64,000 nt of DNA, from assembly GCF_031846565.1 (NCBI RefSeq), contig NZ_JAVRHL010000003.1:1-64000 (forward strand), written 5' to 3'. The DNA is from Tropicimonas_B omnivorans (GTDB lineage: Bacteria; Pseudomonadota; Alphaproteobacteria; Rhodobacterales; Rhodobacteraceae). Shown here piece after piece: positions 8,818 through 17,699 of this stretch (position 1 is its first letter; the number at the start of each line of letters is the position of its first letter). Under the pieces are notes generated by a model, which saw only the letters and a list, made by a program, of their open reading frames with translations, was not told the origin of the DNA and ran no database searches. Made by a program: the position numbers and the translations under genes.

Positions 8818-10548
8818 ATGACGAATACCGACACCCGTCCGCCGATCCTTCAGGTCGAAAACCTGACGGTGGAGTTTCCCACTCAACATGGGCTCTTTGA
8901 AGCCGTCTCCGACGTCAATCTCTCGCTGCACAAGGGGCGCACGCTTTGCGTCGTGGGCGAAAGCGGGTCCGGAAAAAGCGTCACCGCCCGTTCGATCCTG
9001 CAGATCGTCGACCGGCCGGGCCGGATCAAGGACGGGAAGATCATGCTCCGCCAGCATGTCCGCGGGCGCGATGAGCTGGTGGACATGGCCCGGCTGGATC
9101 CGAAGTCGAAGGAGATAAGGGCGATCCGCGGTCGCGACATCGCGATGATCTTTCAGGAGCCCATGAGCTCCCTGTCTCCCGTTCACCGCATCGGAGATCA
9201 GGTGGGAGAAGCCATTCGCCTGCACGAGAAGCTTTCGAAGAAGGACGCGCGGGACCGCGCTGTCGAGCTTCTGCGCCAGGTCGAGATCCCGAAGCCCGAG
9301 CAGGCGGTGGATCGCTATCCCTTCGAGTTCTCGGGCGGGATGCGGCAGCGGGCGATGATCGCCATGGCACTGTCCTGCGATCCCGCCGTGCTGATTGCAG
9401 ACGAACCCACCACCGCGCTCGACGTCACGATCCAGGCGGAGATCCTCGCGCTCATCCGCTCGATTCAGGAGCGGAGCGAAATGGCGGTGATGTTCATCAC
9501 TCATGACATGGGGGTCGTGGCTCAGATTGCCGACGAGATCGCCGTCATGCGCTTCGGCAAGGTGGTGGAGACCGGCGGCGTCCGGGAGCTTTTCGAGAAG
9601 CCGCAACATCCTTACACGCAAGGACTTCTCGATTCCGTGCGCCAGCTCGACCAGCCTTCGGCGCGGCGGCTCGACATGCGCGCAGCGAAACCTGTCGGTG
9701 CCCCGATCCTCAATGCGAAGGCCGTGCGCAAGGAGTTCTACATTCCGAAGGGCATCTTCGGGCGGAGCCATGATACGCTGGTTGCGGTGAACGACGCCGA
9801 CCTCAATCTGCGCTCCGGTGAGAACCTCGGCATCGTCGGGGAAAGCGGATCGGGCAAGACGACCCTCGGCCGATGCCTGCAACGCGTCCTGACCGTCACG
9901 ACAGGACAGATCGACTACACCTCCGCCGGCGGCGAAACGATCGATCTCGCGCCCTTGTCCGACGCGGATCTGAAAGAGCCGTGGCGACAGATTCGAACGG
10001 TCTTCCAGGATCCCTTCGCATCACTGAACCCGCGGATGACCGTGCAGCAGATCATCGCCGAGCCGCTCGTCACCAGGGCCGAGTTGTCCAGGCAGGAAAT
10101 CCGCGATCGGGTGCGAGAGCTTCTCGAGGTGGTCGGACTGCCACCCTCGGCCGCCGGTCGCTACCCGCACGCGTTTTCCGGTGGACAGCGTCAGCGGATC
10201 TCGATCGCCCGAGCCATCGCGCCGAACCCCCGCGTCATCATTGCGGACGAGGCGACCTCGGCCCTGGATGTCAGCCTGCGCACGCAGATACTCGATCTGA
10301 TGCTGGACCTGCAGGAGCGGCTTGACCTCAGTTTCATCCTCATCAGCCACGATATCGCGGTGATCCGATACTTCTGCGACCGGATTGCGGTCATGTATCG
10401 GGGGACCATCGTCGAGACCGGCGAGACAGAGGACGTCTGCACCAATCCGCAGCACGATTACACCCGCGCTTTGCTTTCTGCCGTCCCGGTCGCCGATCCT
10501 GCGCGCCGCGGCAGCACCGAGCGTCTGCGTTACCACGAACCGGCTTGA
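8818..10548 (+). CDS. Fused double ABC ATPase (DppD-DppF type)
   Basis: A 576-residue cytoplasmic ATPase with two complete nucleotide-binding domains in one chain, equivalent to DppD plus DppF. Domain 1 has Walker A GESGSGKSVTARS, signature FSGGMRQRAMIAMAL and Walker B LIADEPTTALD. Domain 2 has GESGSGKTTLGR, FSGGQRQRISIARAI and IIADEATSALD. Each half ends with the oligopeptide-type extension (HPYTQGLLDSV; HDYTRALLSAVP). Together with the two permeases and the binding protein it completes a self-sufficient importer. The following dehydratase gene starts 13 bases downstream, so sugar-acid transport and metabolism are coupled in one transcript. Confidence 0.9.
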   Translation: MTNTDTRPPILQVENLTVEFPTQHGLFEAVSDVNLSLHKGRTLCVVGESGSGKSVTARSILQIVDRPGRIKDGKIMLRQHVRGRDELVDMARLDPKSKEIRAIRGRDIAMIFQEPMSSLSPVHRIGDQVGEAIRLHEKLSKKDARDRAVELLRQVEIPKPEQAVDRYPFEFSGGMRQRAMIAMALSCDPAVLIADEPTTALDVTIQAEILALIRSIQERSEMAVMFITHDMGVVAQIADEIAVMRFGKVVETGGVRELFEKPQHPYTQGLLDSVRQLDQPSARRLDMRAAKPVGAPILNAKAVRKEFYIPKGIFGRSHDTLVAVNDADLNLRSGENLGIVGESGSGKTTLGRCLQRVLTVTTGQIDYTSAGGETIDLAPLSDADLKEPWRQIRTVFQDPFASLNPRMTVQQIIAEPLVTRAELSRQEIRDRVRELLEVVGLPPSAAGRYPHAFSGGQRQRISIARAIAPNPRVIIADEATSALDVSLRTQILDLMLDLQERLDLSFILISHDIAVIRYFCDRIAVMYRGTIVETGETEDVCTNPQHDYTRALLSAVPVADPARRGSTERLRYHEPA

Positions 10549-10561
10549 AGGCGAAGCACAC

Positions 10562-11785
10562 GTGAAGATTACCAAGATCACCACCCATCTGATGCAGGTC
10601 GGGCCGCGTCCCAAGCCCACTCCCGGAGCAGAGGCCCCCACGAAGGAGAGCTTTCGCGGCTCACGCAACTGGCTCTTCGTCAAGGTCCACACGGATGAGG
10701 GGCTCTACGGTGTCGGCGAATGCTCTGGCTGGCCGCGCGCCATCGCGGCTGCGCTGCTCGATCTCGAACAGGTCATCGTCGGGCAGGACCCGGCCCATAT
10801 CGACCGGCTCTGGGCCAAGATGCACACCGCAATCATGGGGCACGGACTGACCGGAACGGTGGGCAGCGGGGCCATGACCGGGATCGAGATGGCCCTTTGG
10901 GACATCAAGGGCAAGGCGCTGGGGCAGCCTGTCTGGAACCTGCTCGGCGGACGTTTCCGCGATCGCATCCCGGTTTACGGGCACGCACGGACAACCGAGG
11001 CGGCCGATCGGCTGATGCAGCGCGGCTACCGGGCGCTCAAGGTGGGCGTCATCACCCTCGAGGATGTCGATCTCGTGTTGCGGCTGCGCGAGCATGTCGG
11101 CCAGGATGTCGACGTGATGATCGACGCCCACGGCCCGCCGTGGTGGACGGCGGCCGACGCGATTGCGCTCGGCCGCGCCCTGGAGCCGGCGAACCTGCTT
11201 TTCTTCGAGGACCCGGTCGCGCCTGAAAACCTCGACGCCCTTGCCCGGGTGCGCGACGCGGTCGACATCCCTCTCGCGGCGGGGGAACGTGTCAGCACGA
11301 TCTGGGGCATTCGCCCTTACATCGAGCGCGGACTTGTCGACGTGATCCAGCCCGATACCGGACGCGCAGGTGGTATCACACAGATGCGCAAAATGGCTGC
11401 CATGGCCGAGGCTCATTACATCACGATGGCGCCGCATTCCGGCTCACTCGGGCCCGTCGCGGAGTACGCTGCCCTGCACGTCATGGCGACGATCCCGAAC
11501 GCGCTGATGCTCGAAAGGGTGGAGTTCGACTGGGAGGGGCGGGGCGATGTCATCACCCCGGCGCCGGTCGTGGAAGACGGTCATATCAGGGTGCCCGATA
11601 CGCCCGGTCTCGGGGTCGACATCGTCGAGGACGAGATCGCCCGGTATCCCGCTTCATTGAACGTCATCCTCGATCCCGGCGAGAAGCATTACCAACCGGG
11701 TACGGCAGACGGGTATCCCTATTTCCAGACCCGGTACCGTCGGTCCCGCCTGCTGTCGCCTGCACCCGACAAGAACGCGGAGTAG
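10562..11785 (+). CDS. Mandelate racemase/enolase-superfamily sugar-acid dehydratase
   Basis: A 407-residue member of the mandelate racemase/muconate lactonizing family, probably an acid-sugar dehydratase. The start is GTG at 10562 (VKITKITTHLMQVG) with AAGGCGAAG just upstream; an in-frame ATG far inside the ATPase gene is not credible. Metal-ligand and catalytic positions are recognisable: D in DAHG (near 187), E in FEDP (near 215), E in GERV (near 241), the D of QPDTGRAGG (near 263) and H in APHS (near 291). The pattern is closest to galactonate/gluconate-type dehydratases. The actual substrate (aldonate, aldarate or lactone) cannot be told from sequence; the transporter, lactonase and uronate dehydrogenase nearby favour a hexuronate-derived acid. 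Confidence 0.8.
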   Translation: MKITKITTHLMQVGPRPKPTPGAEAPTKESFRGSRNWLFVKVHTDEGLYGVGECSGWPRAIAAALLDLEQVIVGQDPAHIDRLWAKMHTAIMGHGLTGTVGSGAMTGIEMALWDIKGKALGQPVWNLLGGRFRDRIPVYGHARTTEAADRLMQRGYRALKVGVITLEDVDLVLRLREHVGQDVDVMIDAHGPPWWTAADAIALGRALEPANLLFFEDPVAPENLDALARVRDAVDIPLAAGERVSTIWGIRPYIERGLVDVIQPDTGRAGGITQMRKMAAMAEAHYITMAPHSGSLGPVAEYAALHVMATIPNALMLERVEFDWEGRGDVITPAPVVEDGHIRVPDTPGLGVDIVEDEIARYPASLNVILDPGEKHYQPGTADGYPYFQTRYRRSRLLSPAPDKNAE

Positions 11786-11798
11786 TGGAGCGATCCGC

Positions 11799-12668
11799 AT
11801 GATTTCCGATCTCGAGGTGTTCTCACACACTCCATCCCGGGTCGGCGAAAGCCCCGTCTGGGATGCCGACAGGATGCGCCTCTTGTGGGCCGATATCCCG
11901 ACCGGACAGATCCGTGCCAAGGGCGTCGACGGCGGGGAAGAGACGGTCTGGCAACTGCCCGAACCTGTCGGCTCCTTCGGCCTGACCAGCGACGGGCGCC
12001 TCGTCGTCGGCCTCGCCTCCGGTGTCGCACTCTTCGATACCGCAACCGGTCGTCTCGACCGCCTCGCCGAGCCTGAACCCGAACAGGCCGAGCATCTCCC
12101 ATCGAACCGTCTCAATGACGGTAAGGTGGGCCCCGACGGTGCATTCTGGATCGGTAGCATGCACAAGGTCGGATCAGGTGGTGCGGCGCTCTGGCGAGTG
12201 ACGGCCGATGGACGGGCGGAGAAGAAGGTGTCCGGCCTCACCACGTCGAACGGTCTCGCCTTCAGCGCTGATGGCCGTACCATGTTCCACGCGGATTCGG
12301 GTCAGTGCTGGCTCGACCGCTGGGAGTTCGACCCCGCGACCGGGCACATCGGAAAACGGACAAGGATTGCCGAGCCCGATGACAGTGTCGGCCGGTCCGA
12401 CGGAGCCGCGGCGGACGTCAACGGTAGATACTGGAGCGCCGGCGTCAGGGCGGGTCGCCTCAATCTCTTCGAGGCGGACGGCAAACTCGTCGGAAGTGCC
12501 GACGTGCCGGTGCGGCGCCCGACCATGCCATGTTTCGGCGGGCACGACATGAAGACGCTGTTCTTCACCAGCATCCGTCGCCCCGGTGACGCCGGTCCCG
12601 ACTGCGGCAAGGTCTTTCGCTGCCGTACGGACGTCGCCGGCGTGCCCGTTTCCCGGTTTCGCGTTTAA
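11799..12668 (+). CDS. SMP-30/gluconolactonase-family lactonase
   Basis: A 289-residue six-bladed beta-propeller lactonase of the SMP-30/regucalcin family. The metal ligands are in place: E in RVGESPVWD (near residue 17), N in NRLNDGKVGPDGAFWIGSM (near 104), N in SNGLAFSADG (near 150) and D in SDGAAADVNGRYW (near 200). Members hydrolyse sugar lactones such as glucono- or galactarolactone. It lies 13 bases after the dehydratase and ends the importer operon, with a hairpin just after the stop. Its likely job is opening the lactone made when an aldose or uronate is oxidised, for example by the uronate dehydrogenase at 24.6-25.4 kb. Confidence 0.85.
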   Translation: MISDLEVFSHTPSRVGESPVWDADRMRLLWADIPTGQIRAKGVDGGEETVWQLPEPVGSFGLTSDGRLVVGLASGVALFDTATGRLDRLAEPEPEQAEHLPSNRLNDGKVGPDGAFWIGSMHKVGSGGAALWRVTADGRAEKKVSGLTTSNGLAFSADGRTMFHADSGQCWLDRWEFDPATGHIGKRTRIAEPDDSVGRSDGAAADVNGRYWSAGVRAGRLNLFEADGKLVGSADVPVRRPTMPCFGGHDMKTLFFTSIRRPGDAGPDCGKVFRCRTDVAGVPVSRFRV

Positions 12669-12703
12669 GAGCCGCAATCGCCGCTTCGCGATCCGTGGGC
12701 TCT
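12668..12703. terminator. Hairpin between convergent lactonase and iclR genes
   Basis: A two-part inverted repeat lies at the end of the importer operon: AGAGCC (12668-12673) pairs with GGCTCT (12698-12703), and inside it ATCGC pairs with GCGAT. It sits between convergent stop codons (12668 and 12711), where a bidirectional terminator is expected. No strong T tract follows. Confidence 0.5.
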
Positions 12704-12710
12704 CGAAGGG

Positions 12711-13475
12711 TCAGCTGCCGGCAAGCTCGCGGCCCAGCAAATCCGACGCCTGCATCACCGCATCTCCCACCGCGGACAGCCGCGCGTTCGTGAGGCGCAA
12801 TGACAGACCGGACACCGAGACGGCGCCTGTTGCTTCACCATTCGATGCGCTGACGACAGCTGCTATGCAGCGCAGCCCGGGGGCATGCTCCTCATCGTCC
12901 AGCGCCCATCCGCGGGCCCGAATTTCCGTCAGATCCCTCAGCAGCCCGGCCAGATCTCGGTGACTTTTCGAGGTCATCGGTGGCAAGCCGTGCCGATCGA
13001 CATGGGCGCGAACCGCGTCCTCGGGCCAGGTGGCCAGGATGGCCTTGCCCATGCCGGAGGCGGAGGCTGGGACACCGGCCCCACCCGGAGCGGCAATGGC
13101 CCGCATTATCTCGCGACTCTCCACCTGGCCGATTGTCACGAGGCGTCCGTCCTGAAGGAGACCGACATTCGCCGTCTCGCGTGTCCGGTCGCGCAGGCGT
13201 CGCAGGTGGGGCAGCGCAGATCCGGCAAGCGCGTGCCGGCGATCGAAGGCGAGACCGGTCGAGAACGCCTCATGCCCGACATGCCACAGACGCGTGGTGC
13301 CGTCGAACAGCGCAAATCCTTCGCTTTCGAGAGTGGTCAGCAGGCGGTGGGTCGTCGAAACCGGCAGCCGGCTGGTCCGCGCCAGGTCGGACACGCTCGC
13401 ACCCTCGCGGGTGCGTCCAAGCAGGCGCAGCAGGGTGAGCGCGCGCGCGACCGACTGAACGCTGCCTTCCGCCAT
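12711..13475 (-). CDS. IclR-family transcriptional regulator
   Basis: A 254-residue regulator. The start at 13475 (MAEGSVQSVARALTLLRLLG) is the family N-terminus; the frame remains open upstream. The winged helix-turn-helix covers about residues 5-60 (ASVSDLARTSRLPVSTTHRLL). The IclR effector domain follows, with PASASGMGKAILATWP and the C-terminal GAVSVSGLSLRL strand. It is divergent from malate synthase G, and a 17-base IclR-type palindrome lies between the two genes. It most likely controls glcB-glcG-glcDEF in response to glyoxylate, glycolate or a related acid, by analogy with E. coli IclR. Confidence 0.85.
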   Translation of the reverse strand: MAEGSVQSVARALTLLRLLGRTREGASVSDLARTSRLPVSTTHRLLTTLESEGFALFDGTTRLWHVGHEAFSTGLAFDRRHALAGSALPHLRRLRDRTRETANVGLLQDGRLVTIGQVESREIMRAIAAPGGAGVPASASGMGKAILATWPEDAVRAHVDRHGLPPMTSKSHRDLAGLLRDLTEIRARGWALDDEEHAPGLRCIAAVVSASNGEATGAVSVSGLSLRLTNARLSAVGDAVMQASDLLGRELAGS

Positions 13476-13488
13476 GGAGACCACCACC

Positions 13489-13505
13489 TTTCCACATGAT
13501 GGAAA
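13489..13505. promoter_or_regulatory. IclR-type operator palindrome
   Basis: TTTCCACATGATGGAAA is a perfect inverted repeat of TTTCCA around a five-base centre. E. coli IclR sites are built from the same TGGAAA/TTTCCA half-sites. It lies in the 100-base gap between the divergent iclR-type gene and glcB, 14 bases from the regulator start and about 70 from the glcB start, so it could serve both promoters. Confidence 0.65.
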
Positions 13506-13575
13506 GCACCGAATGAATCCATGCGCAAGCGGGGCCTTCATGCAACCTGCATCCCAAGCTGAAGGAGGATCCCGC

Positions 13576-15717
13576 ATGACCCGCGTCGAACGCCATGGCC
13601 TCGATGTCGCCGCACCGCTTGCAACACTGATCGAGGAAGAGCTGCTGACGGGAGTGACGCCCGATGCCTTCTGGTCCGGCTACGCCGCGCTGTTGCAGGA
13701 TCTGGCGCCCGAGAACCGCCGGCTGCTGCAAGTGCGTGAGGACCTCCAGGCGAAAATCGACGCCTGGCATGCCGAAACTGGTCCGAGCTTCGACGCGGCA
13801 ACCTATCGCGCTTTCCTGTCCGAGATCGGCTATCTCGACCCCGAGCCTGGCCCCTTCGCGATCACCACCGGACCCGTCGATCCTGAAATCGCCGCCGTCG
13901 CCGGCCCGCAGCTCGTCGTGCCGGTGACCAATGCCCGCTTTGCTCTCAACGCGGCGAACGCGCGCTGGGGCAGCCTCTACGACGCATACTACGGGACCGA
14001 CGCTGTCGCGGGGCAACCGGCTGGAAAGGGATACGATGCGGCGCGCGGGGCGGACGTGATCGCGCTGGCGAAGGCGCATCTGGATATCGCCCTGCCGCTC
14101 GTCGATGCCACCTGGGCGGAGGTCTGCGCACTGGAGGTCGAGGGCGGAGCACTGCGGCTGAAGACGGCAGATGACAACGTCCGGCTGTCCGATCCGGCGC
14201 AGTTTGCCGGCTACCTGCGAGAGGCGGACGGTCCGCTCAGGCTGCTGTTTCGCAGCAACGGGCTGCTGATCGAAGTCCTCGTGGACCCGGCGACGGAGGT
14301 GGGACAGAATGATCCCGCCGGCATCTCGGATGTGCGGCTGGAATCGGCGCTCACCGCGATCATGGATTGCGAAGACAGCGTTGCAACGGTCGATGCCGAG
14401 GACAAGTGCGTCGCTTACCGCAACTGGCTCGGTCTGATGCGGGGCGATCTGGAAGAGACCTTCGAGAAAGGCGGTGAGACCGTCACACGCCGGATGAACC
14501 CGGACGTGAGCTATCTGACGCCCGAGGGCGACGAGATCGTGGTGAAGGGCCGTGCGCTGATGCTGGTGCGCAACGTGGGCCACCTGATGACGACGGACGC
14601 GGTTCTCCTGGACGGGGAAGAGACGCCGGAAGGAATGCTCGACGCCGTCGTCACCGTCGCCTGCGCGATGCATGACATCGCCAGGAACCAGGGCCCCCGC
14701 AACTCCTCCACCGGTAGCGTCTACGTGGTGAAGCCCAAGATGCACGGGCCGCAGGAGGTCGCGTTTGCAGACACGCTTTATGCGCGTGTCGAGGACTTGC
14801 TCGGCCTCCCGCGCAACACGGTGAAGCTGGGTCTCATGGACGAGGAGCGTCGCACCTCGGCCAACCTCCTTGCTTGCATGGAAAAAGTGAAGGACCGACT
14901 GGTCTTCATCAACACGGGCTTCCTGGACAGGACCGGCGACGAGATCCATACGTCGATGCAGGCCGGGCCCGTCATTCCGAAAGGCGAAATGAAGGACAGC
15001 GCCTGGCTGAAGGCCTATGAGGACGGCAACGTCGATGCCGGACTCGCGGCCGGACTTCCGGGGCACGGGCAGATCGGCAAGGGCATGTGGGCCAAGCCCG
15101 ACGAGATGGCGGAGATGCTGCAGGCCAAGATAGGCCACCCCCGCTCCGGCGCGACAACGGCCTGGGTGCCATCACCCACGGCGGCCACGCTTCACGCTAC
15201 GCACTATCACATGGTCGACGTGTTTGCGGGGCACCAGGATCTGAAGGCGCGCGAGGTTGCGTCGAAGTCCGCTCTGCTCGACCCTCCGCTCCTGAAGGGC
15301 CGCAACCTTGACCCGGCCGAGGTGCGTCGGGCGCTGGAAGAGTGTTCGCAGTCGATCCTGGGCTACGTCGTTCGGTGGGTTGATCAGGGAGTCGGCTGTT
15401 CGAAGGTGCCGGACATCACCGACACCGCGCTGATGGAGGATCGGGCGACCCTGCGCATCTCCTCCCAACTTCTGGCGAACTGGTTGATGCACGGGCTGGT
15501 AACACGGGACGAGGTCGAGGACGCGCTGCGACGGATGGCCGTGAAGGTCGATGCGCAAAACGAAGGCGACACGTCGTACCGCCCGATGGCGCCGGGTTAC
15601 GATGGCCCCGCCTTTCGTGCGGCCCGGGCGCTGGTTCTGGAAGGGGCGCAGCAGCCGTCCGGCTATACCGAGCCGCTGCTCCATAAATACCGACGCGAAG
15701 TGAAGGAGACCGCGTAA
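13576..15717 (+). CDS. glcB: Malate synthase G
   Basis: A 713-residue malate synthase of the G type, condensing glyoxylate with acetyl-CoA to malate in the cytoplasm. Length matches E. coli GlcB (723). Recognisable blocks are QLVVPVTNARFALNAANARWGSLYDA, the DCEDSVATVDAEDK magnesium-site region (near residue 260), the GLMDEERRTSANLLACM segment and FINTGFLDRTGDEIHTSM (near 445); only short parts are quoted. The start at 13576 has a near-perfect GAAGGAGGAT ribosome site. It leads an operon with glcG (1-base overlap) and probably glcDEF, giving a complete glycolate to malate route. Confidence 0.95.
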   Translation: MTRVERHGLDVAAPLATLIEEELLTGVTPDAFWSGYAALLQDLAPENRRLLQVREDLQAKIDAWHAETGPSFDAATYRAFLSEIGYLDPEPGPFAITTGPVDPEIAAVAGPQLVVPVTNARFALNAANARWGSLYDAYYGTDAVAGQPAGKGYDAARGADVIALAKAHLDIALPLVDATWAEVCALEVEGGALRLKTADDNVRLSDPAQFAGYLREADGPLRLLFRSNGLLIEVLVDPATEVGQNDPAGISDVRLESALTAIMDCEDSVATVDAEDKCVAYRNWLGLMRGDLEETFEKGGETVTRRMNPDVSYLTPEGDEIVVKGRALMLVRNVGHLMTTDAVLLDGEETPEGMLDAVVTVACAMHDIARNQGPRNSSTGSVYVVKPKMHGPQEVAFADTLYARVEDLLGLPRNTVKLGLMDEERRTSANLLACMEKVKDRLVFINTGFLDRTGDEIHTSMQAGPVIPKGEMKDSAWLKAYEDGNVDAGLAAGLPGHGQIGKGMWAKPDEMAEMLQAKIGHPRSGATTAWVPSPTAATLHATHYHMVDVFAGHQDLKAREVASKSALLDPPLLKGRNLDPAEVRRALEECSQSILGYVVRWVDQGVGCSKVPDITDTALMEDRATLRISSQLLANWLMHGLVTRDEVEDALRRMAVKVDAQNEGDTSYRPMAPGYDGPAFRAARALVLEGAQQPSGYTEPLLHKYRREVKETA

Positions 15718-16133
15718 TGCTGACGATCAAGAGACTGGATGCCGGCGAGGCGCGGGTCCTCATCGAGGGCGCCGCCGCCAAGGCACGCGAGATCGGCGTG
15801 CCGATGTGCATCGCGATCACCGACGAGGGCGGTAACCTGGTAGCGTTCGAGCGTATGGACGGGGGCAAGGTCACCTCGATCACCATCGCCATCGACAAGA
15901 GCTATACCGCCAGCGCGGCGAAAAAGGCGACGCACGAATATGGTGAGATCAGCCAGCCCGGAACGCCGGCCTGGGGCATCTCCAGCGCCATCGGCGGGCG
16001 CCTGATGGTGGTCGGCGGTGGCCTTCCCGTCGTCGTTGATGGGGAGGTCGTTGGCGGAATTGGCGTCTCCTCGGGCACCCCGGCTCAGGACCGGGAGGTG
16101 GCGCAGGCCGGACTGGACGCGCTCGCAACCTGA
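15717..16133 (+). CDS. glcG: GlcG/HbpS family (DUF336) protein
   Basis: A 138-residue protein of the GlcG/HbpS (heme-degrading, DUF336) family. Typical features are MCIAITDEGGNLVAFERMDG, a central IDKSYTASAAKKAT and the glycine-rich end GGLPVVVDGEVVGGIGVSSG. GlcG accompanies glycolate oxidase genes in E. coli, but its biochemical role is unsettled; relatives bind heme or small aldehydes. Its ATG overlaps the glcB stop (TAATG), indicating translational coupling. A 118-base gap with a run of eight A residues and a CGCCCGG/CCGGGCG inverted repeat (16174-16204) separates it from glcD. Confidence 0.85.
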   Translation: MLTIKRLDAGEARVLIEGAAAKAREIGVPMCIAITDEGGNLVAFERMDGGKVTSITIAIDKSYTASAAKKATHEYGEISQPGTPAWGISSAIGGRLMVVGGGLPVVVDGEVVGGIGVSSGTPAQDREVAQAGLDALAT

Positions 16134-16251
16134 GGTCGACATCGGCTCGAAAGGGGATCGAGCATTTCGCGATCGCCCGGTCTCGATAAAAAAAAGGCCG
16201 GGCGAGGCGCGGTTCCCGAAGTACAAGCGATATGCGCAACAGGAGATAGCG

Positions 16252-17697
16252 ATGCAGATGCCACCGCCGAGTGCTGGAATCCTCTCCCGCAAATCCGCCG
16301 TCGTTGCTCGCCTGCGGGACGTACTGGGCGATCGCGGCGTGATCGAAAGGCCGGCGGAACTGCTGGCCTATGAATGCGACGCGCTCTCGGCTTATCGCTG
16401 CACACCGCTCGCCGTCGTGTTGCCGTCATCGACGGACGAGGTCGCGGCGGCCCTGCGCGTCTGCAGCGAAGAGCGCGTGCCGGTCGTGCCGCGCGGTGCG
16501 GGGACATCGTTGACCGGCGGCTCCATGCCAACGGCCGACGCGGTGATTCTGGGCGTGTCGCGGCTGACACAGGTGCTCGAGATCTCGACGGGCGACCGGC
16601 TCGTGCGGGTCCAGACCGGGCGAACCAATCTGTCCGTCACGGGGGCGGTGGAGGCGCACGGGTTCTTCTATGCGCCTGACCCCTCCAGCCAACTGGCCTG
16701 CGCCATCTCCGGCAACATCGCGATGAACTCGGGCGGCGCGCATTGCCTGAAATACGGGGTGACGACCAACAACCTGCTGGGTGTGCGGATGGTGCTGATG
16801 GATGGGACCATTCTCGATCTGGATGCGACGGCGGAGACCGGGGCACTGGACCTGCTGTCCGTTGTCTGCGGGTCGGAAGGGCAACTCGGGATTGTGACAG
16901 AGGCGACCCTGCGCATTCTGCCAAAGCCCGAGGGGGCGCGGCCGGTGCTGATCGGCTTCGACAGCGCCGAAGTGGCCGGGGCCTGCGTCGCCGGGATCAT
17001 CAAGGCCGGTGTGCTGCCCGTCGCGATCGAATTCATGGACGCTCCCTGCATCCGAGCCTGTGAAGCGCATGCCAAGGCGGGCTATCCCGACTGCGCCGCG
17101 CTGCTGATCGTCGAGGTCGAGGGTGCTCCGGCGGAGATCGACCACCAGATCGGACTGATCCGCGACATCGCGGCCAGCCACGATCCGGTGGAGTTCCGGG
17201 AGGCCGGCAACGCCGATGAGGCCGCACGCATCTGGCTCGGGCGCAAGTCCGCCTTCGGTGCGATGGGCCAGCTCGGCGATTACATCTGCCTCGACGGAAC
17301 GATTCCCGTGACAGAGCTGCCGCGCGTGCTGAACCGGATTGGCGAGCTGACCGAGGAATACGGTCTCGGCTGTGCCAATGTCTTTCATGCCGGCGATGGC
17401 AACATGCATCCCCTGATACTCTATGACGCCAACGCGCCCGGCGATCTCGAGAAGGCCGAGGCAATGGGGGCGGAGATCCTGCGCCACTGCGTCGAAGTCG
17501 GCGGCTGTCTGACCGGCGAGCATGGCGTCGGTGTCGAAAAGCGCGACCTGATGGAGGCTCAGTTCAACCCTGCCGATCTGGAGGCGCAGATGCAGGTGAA
17601 GGATGTCTTCGACCCGAACTGGCTGCTGAACCCGGCCAAGGTCTTTCCGCTGGAGCTGTCAGAGGCACGGCGCGGGCAGGGGGCCGAGGTGGCGTGA
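16252..17697 (+). CDS. glcD: Glycolate oxidase subunit GlcD (FAD-linked)
   Basis: A 481-residue FAD-binding subunit of glycolate oxidase, oxidising glycolate to glyoxylate. The PCMH-type FAD domain is at about residues 50-230 (VVPRGAGTSLTGGSMP, PDPSSQLACAISGNIAMNSG, VCGSEGQLGIVTEATLRI). The C-terminal FAD-oxidase domain carries HAGDGNMHPLILYD and GCLTGEHGVGVEKRD. Start at 16252 follows AGGAG; longer in-frame starts would run into glcG. E. coli GlcD has 499 residues. It works with GlcE and GlcF, encoded immediately downstream. Confidence 0.93.
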   Translation: MQMPPPSAGILSRKSAVVARLRDVLGDRGVIERPAELLAYECDALSAYRCTPLAVVLPSSTDEVAAALRVCSEERVPVVPRGAGTSLTGGSMPTADAVILGVSRLTQVLEISTGDRLVRVQTGRTNLSVTGAVEAHGFFYAPDPSSQLACAISGNIAMNSGGAHCLKYGVTTNNLLGVRMVLMDGTILDLDATAETGALDLLSVVCGSEGQLGIVTEATLRILPKPEGARPVLIGFDSAEVAGACVAGIIKAGVLPVAIEFMDAPCIRACEAHAKAGYPDCAALLIVEVEGAPAEIDHQIGLIRDIAASHDPVEFREAGNADEAARIWLGRKSAFGAMGQLGDYICLDGTIPVTELPRVLNRIGELTEEYGLGCANVFHAGDGNMHPLILYDANAPGDLEKAEAMGAEILRHCVEVGGCLTGEHGVGVEKRDLMEAQFNPADLEAQMQVKDVFDPNWLLNPAKVFPLELSEARRGQGAEVA

Positions 17698-17699
17698 GA

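Noticed and set aside
8353..9882. Long minus-strand frame opposite the permease and ATPase genes
   Set aside because: Shadow of two strongly identified genes; composition is arginine/histidine-rich antisense type.
13270..15138. Long minus-strand frame opposite malate synthase G
   Set aside because: It is an antisense shadow: no ribosome site, no family motifs, and the plus strand encodes a clear GlcB.
16188..16195. Run of eight A residues as a terminator for glcG
   Set aside because: It lies within the loop of an inverted repeat, not after a stem as T residues on the plus strand, so it is not a classical terminator in the direction of the operon.
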